NCBI GenBank assembly: GCA_007118555.1
Contig: SKRJ01000473.1
Location: 1 to 8,566 of the forward strand
Direction of reading: 5' to 3'
Source of the DNA: Anaerolineae bacterium
Lineage (GTDB): Bacteria > Chloroflexota > Anaerolineae > UBA1429
DNA length: 8,566 nt
Numbering within the stretch: the stretch's first letter is position 1; every line of letters begins with the position of its first letter. Below are positions 6,892 to 8,566 of the stretch, piece by piece. The notes under the pieces are model-generated. The model saw only the letters and a list, made by a program, of their open reading frames with translations, did no database searches and was not told where the DNA came from. A program made the position numbers and the translations under genes.

Positions 6892-6917
6892 CAGAGACGA
6901 CACATGTGTCGTCTCTG
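6892..6917. terminator. 26-bp perfect palindrome after the DUF4342 gene
   Basis: Perfect inverted repeat, 13 bp per arm, centred between 6904 and 6905 and beginning 5 bp after the stop codon. As RNA it would fold into an 11-bp stem (CAGAGACGACA paired with TGTCGTCTCTG) with a CATG loop. No T-run follows on either strand, so it is not a canonical intrinsic terminator. Its position between convergent genes suits a bidirectional terminator or mRNA 3' stabiliser. A dimeric-protein binding site is also possible. Confidence 0.6.
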
Positions 6918-6968
6918 CGCGAACGATGCCGAGCCATGCATGCCATGAGCGCGGCCTCGCCCCAACCC

Positions 6969-7009
6969 GAGGCGGGAAGCCACCCCCCCGCAGGACAGCT
7001 CCCCGCCTC
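6969..7009. repeat. 8-bp inverted repeat downstream of the GH20-like gene
   Basis: GAGGCGGG (6969-6976) and CCCGCCTC (7002-7009) are exact inverted copies separated by 25 nt, starting 21 bp past the minus-strand stop at 7031. The GC-rich stem could serve as a terminator for that gene, but the loop is long and no T-tract follows. The rest of this 144-bp intergenic gap (6887-7030) shows nothing else beyond the palindrome listed separately. Confidence 0.3.
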
Positions 7010-7030
7010 ATCCAATAGCCGCTGTGTGGG

Positions 7031-8566
7031 CTAGAAATCGCCTGCGACGGTGCGCATCAGCCGTGAAAAGCGCTGGCCCAACACCTCATACTCGCCGGAC
7101 CAGGCCTTGTAGGCCTCCAGATCCATGGCCTTTTCCCGATCCTGCTCAAACTCGGAGAGCCACTCTTGCGCCAGCATGAACCGCTCGCGCAGGCCCTCCA
7201 GGTGCCCCAACATGATCTCGATCTCGGACTCGCGCGCCCGGAGCCGCCACAGGCGCATGAACTCGGCCTGCAACGGCAGCAGGTCCAGCTCCAGCGCACG
7301 CAGGGTCTCGCGCGCCTGCCGGGCCGCCTCTAAAGCGTCGTGCTCCGCGTCAGCCAGCGCGGCGCGGATCGCCTGGGTCGCCTGCACCTTTTGCGCCGCA
7401 TAGGCGTACATCCGCGTCGAGTAGATCATCTCTTCCAGCGATAGGGGATCGCGGCTCGTCGCCAGCGCGACGCGAAAGACGGCCTCCACCTCCGCGCACA
7501 CCTCGAGGATCTCGGCCAGGGTCTCGGCCGGGACCTGATCGGGCAGATCGCCCGCGAGGGGATCATCCAGCAGCATATAGATGCTGTTGCTGGCGTTGGG
7601 CCGCGGGATGCCGGGCAAGGTGTTCAGACGGCCCATGGCCCGCATCGCCGCCACGACCTTGTCGCCGGGTGCGCCAAACCAGACGGGGCCCAAGCGCGCA
7701 TCAAAGGCCTCATCCTCGGTCTTGCCGCCGCTCCAGGCCTGGGCTGCGCCAAAGGCATAGCCGTACCACGACTGGCCCAGCGGCTGATAGTGGCCATGAT
7801 CGCCCCAATCGGTATTGAGCAGCCCCTCGGCGCCACGTCGGGCCCCGGCCCGCGCCAGGTTGCGAATGTTACCGTTCGAGTTCTCGATACGCGGGAACAA
7901 CGTATTCCAAGAAGAGGTCCCAGGGCACACCCAAAAGGTCCTGCCATGGTCGGCGAACAGGTCCACCGAGGGGTACTCGTCCTCCGCCTCATAGTGCCAG
8001 TCGAGCAGGATCACATCCTCGGGCAGCTCGGACACCAGGTCGGGATGATGCAGCAGGATGTCGCCCCAGAACTGGATGCGATAGCCCCGCTCCTGGGCCA
8101 TCTCGTGCAGGCGCAGCAGATGCTGCAGGTAGACCCGCCCCACCCCTTTTTCCCGGGCCGCATGGGCCGAGCGCCCCTTGCCCAGGTCCCAGGTCTCGTC
8201 GCAGCCGGCGTTCAGGGTGCGCGAGCCAAAAGCGGGCAGCATGTCGTCGTACAGCTCCTCCAGCAGATGGTAGGTACCCTCATCGACGGGGGTCAGCGTC
8301 CACGGCACCGCCGTCTCGGACAGGTGGGCATACTCGGGGAGGCTGAGCAGATGCCCACAGTGCCCGAACGAGTTCAGGTTAGGCTGGAGCTCCACATGAT
8401 GTTGCTGGGCATAGGCGTCCAGCGCCAGCATGTCCTCGGTAGTCAGGGGATCGGTCCCCAGACCGATGCGGGGATGGGTGGGAAAATCGAACGTATGCTC
8501 GGTGTAGAGCTGGAGCACGTTCATCTTGAACAGCGCCATATGATCGACAATGTCGAACAGGGTCTC
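7031..8566 (-). CDS. GH20-family-like glycoside hydrolase (5' end outside window)
   Basis: Probable hexosaminidase-type glycoside hydrolase on a TIM-barrel scaffold; GH20 enzymes remove terminal N-acetylhexosamines with substrate assistance by an Asp-Glu pair. The frame stays open to the window edge (nine codons before an internal Met at 8539), so the start is missing. Numbering from that Met: LYTEHTFDFP (11-20), QPNLNSFGH (52-60), AGCDETWDLGKGRS (111-124) with the predicted catalytic pair D114-E115, FWGD (157-160) and LDWHYE (179-184). These are barrel-strand motifs of the GH20-like group found in Firmicutes and Chloroflexota. The C-terminal part (about 345-502) is strongly helical, rich in Glu, Arg and Leu, with a possible coiled coil, and includes RLWRLRARESEIEIMLGHLEGL. 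Substrate is uncertain. Whether a signal peptide or a zincin-like N-terminal domain exists cannot be seen. It is convergent with the DUF4342 pair. Confidence 0.85.
   Translation of the reverse strand, partial: ETLFDIVDHMALFKMNVLQLYTEHTFDFPTHPRIGLGTDPLTTEDMLALDAYAQQHHVELQPNLNSFGHCGHLLSLPEYAHLSETAVPWTLTPVDEGTYHLLEELYDDMLPAFGSRTLNAGCDETWDLGKGRSAHAAREKGVGRVYLQHLLRLHEMAQERGYRIQFWGDILLHHPDLVSELPEDVILLDWHYEAEDEYPSVDLFADHGRTFWVCPGTSSWNTLFPRIENSNGNIRNLARAGARRGAEGLLNTDWGDHGHYQPLGQSWYGYAFGAAQAWSGGKTEDEAFDARLGPVWFGAPGDKVVAAMRAMGRLNTLPGIPRPNASNSIYMLLDDPLAGDLPDQVPAETLAEILEVCAEVEAVFRVALATSRDPLSLEEMIYSTRMYAYAAQKVQATQAIRAALADAEHDALEAARQARETLRALELDLLPLQAEFMRLWRLRARESEIEIMLGHLEGLRERFMLAQEWLSEFEQDREKAMDLEAYKAWSGEYEVLGQRFSRLMRTVAGDF

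Overview
The window is a high-GC bacterial chromosome segment, densely coded, that most resembles a member of the Chloroflexota. That assignment is an inference. It rests on the combination of an mraZ-rsmH-ftsL-ftsI division cluster whose RsmH carries a CxC...CxC insertion, a DUF4342 protein, an envelope protein with a C-terminal 'WPDACLG' module of a kind I associate with Chloroflexota lipoproteins, and a GH20-like enzyme of the 'GCDETWDLG' type. No 16S rRNA or other decisive marker is present.

Left third (about 1-3840, minus strand): the start of a division and cell-wall (dcw) cluster, transcribed right to left as mraZ, rsmH, an FtsL-like gene, then ftsI (class B penicillin-binding protein), whose 3' end lies outside the window. 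Upstream of mraZ is a promoter (TTGTCA, 17 bp, TATACT). It is followed by four GTGG boxes spaced exactly 10 bp apart, the arrangement expected of an autoregulatory MraZ operator. MraZ (regulator), RsmH (16S rRNA methylation), FtsL (divisome scaffold) and FtsI (septal transpeptidase) form the usual functional group.

Middle (about 3841-6045): mtaB, a radical-SAM tRNA methylthiotransferase, is divergent from the dcw cluster and may be leaderless. It converges, with only 7 bp between stop codons, on a minus-strand gene for a membrane-anchored extracytoplasmic protein with two putative domains.

Right (about 6046-8566): two small plus-strand genes form a diverged tandem pair. The second is a recognisable DUF4342 protein; the first aligns with it without gaps but has lost its hallmark residues. 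Their presumed promoter has a consensus TATAAT flanked by two perfect palindromes, a possible regulatory arrangement. A 26-bp perfect palindrome follows the pair, then an inverted repeat, then a minus-strand GH20-family-like hydrolase truncated at its 5' end by the window edge.

No rRNA, tRNA, CRISPR array, transposase or phage gene was recognised. No gap between genes exceeds 300 bp. The most interesting items are the textbook-quality MraZ operator and the uncharacterised DUF4342 pair with its palindromic control region. I see no clear evidence of a larger novel system.
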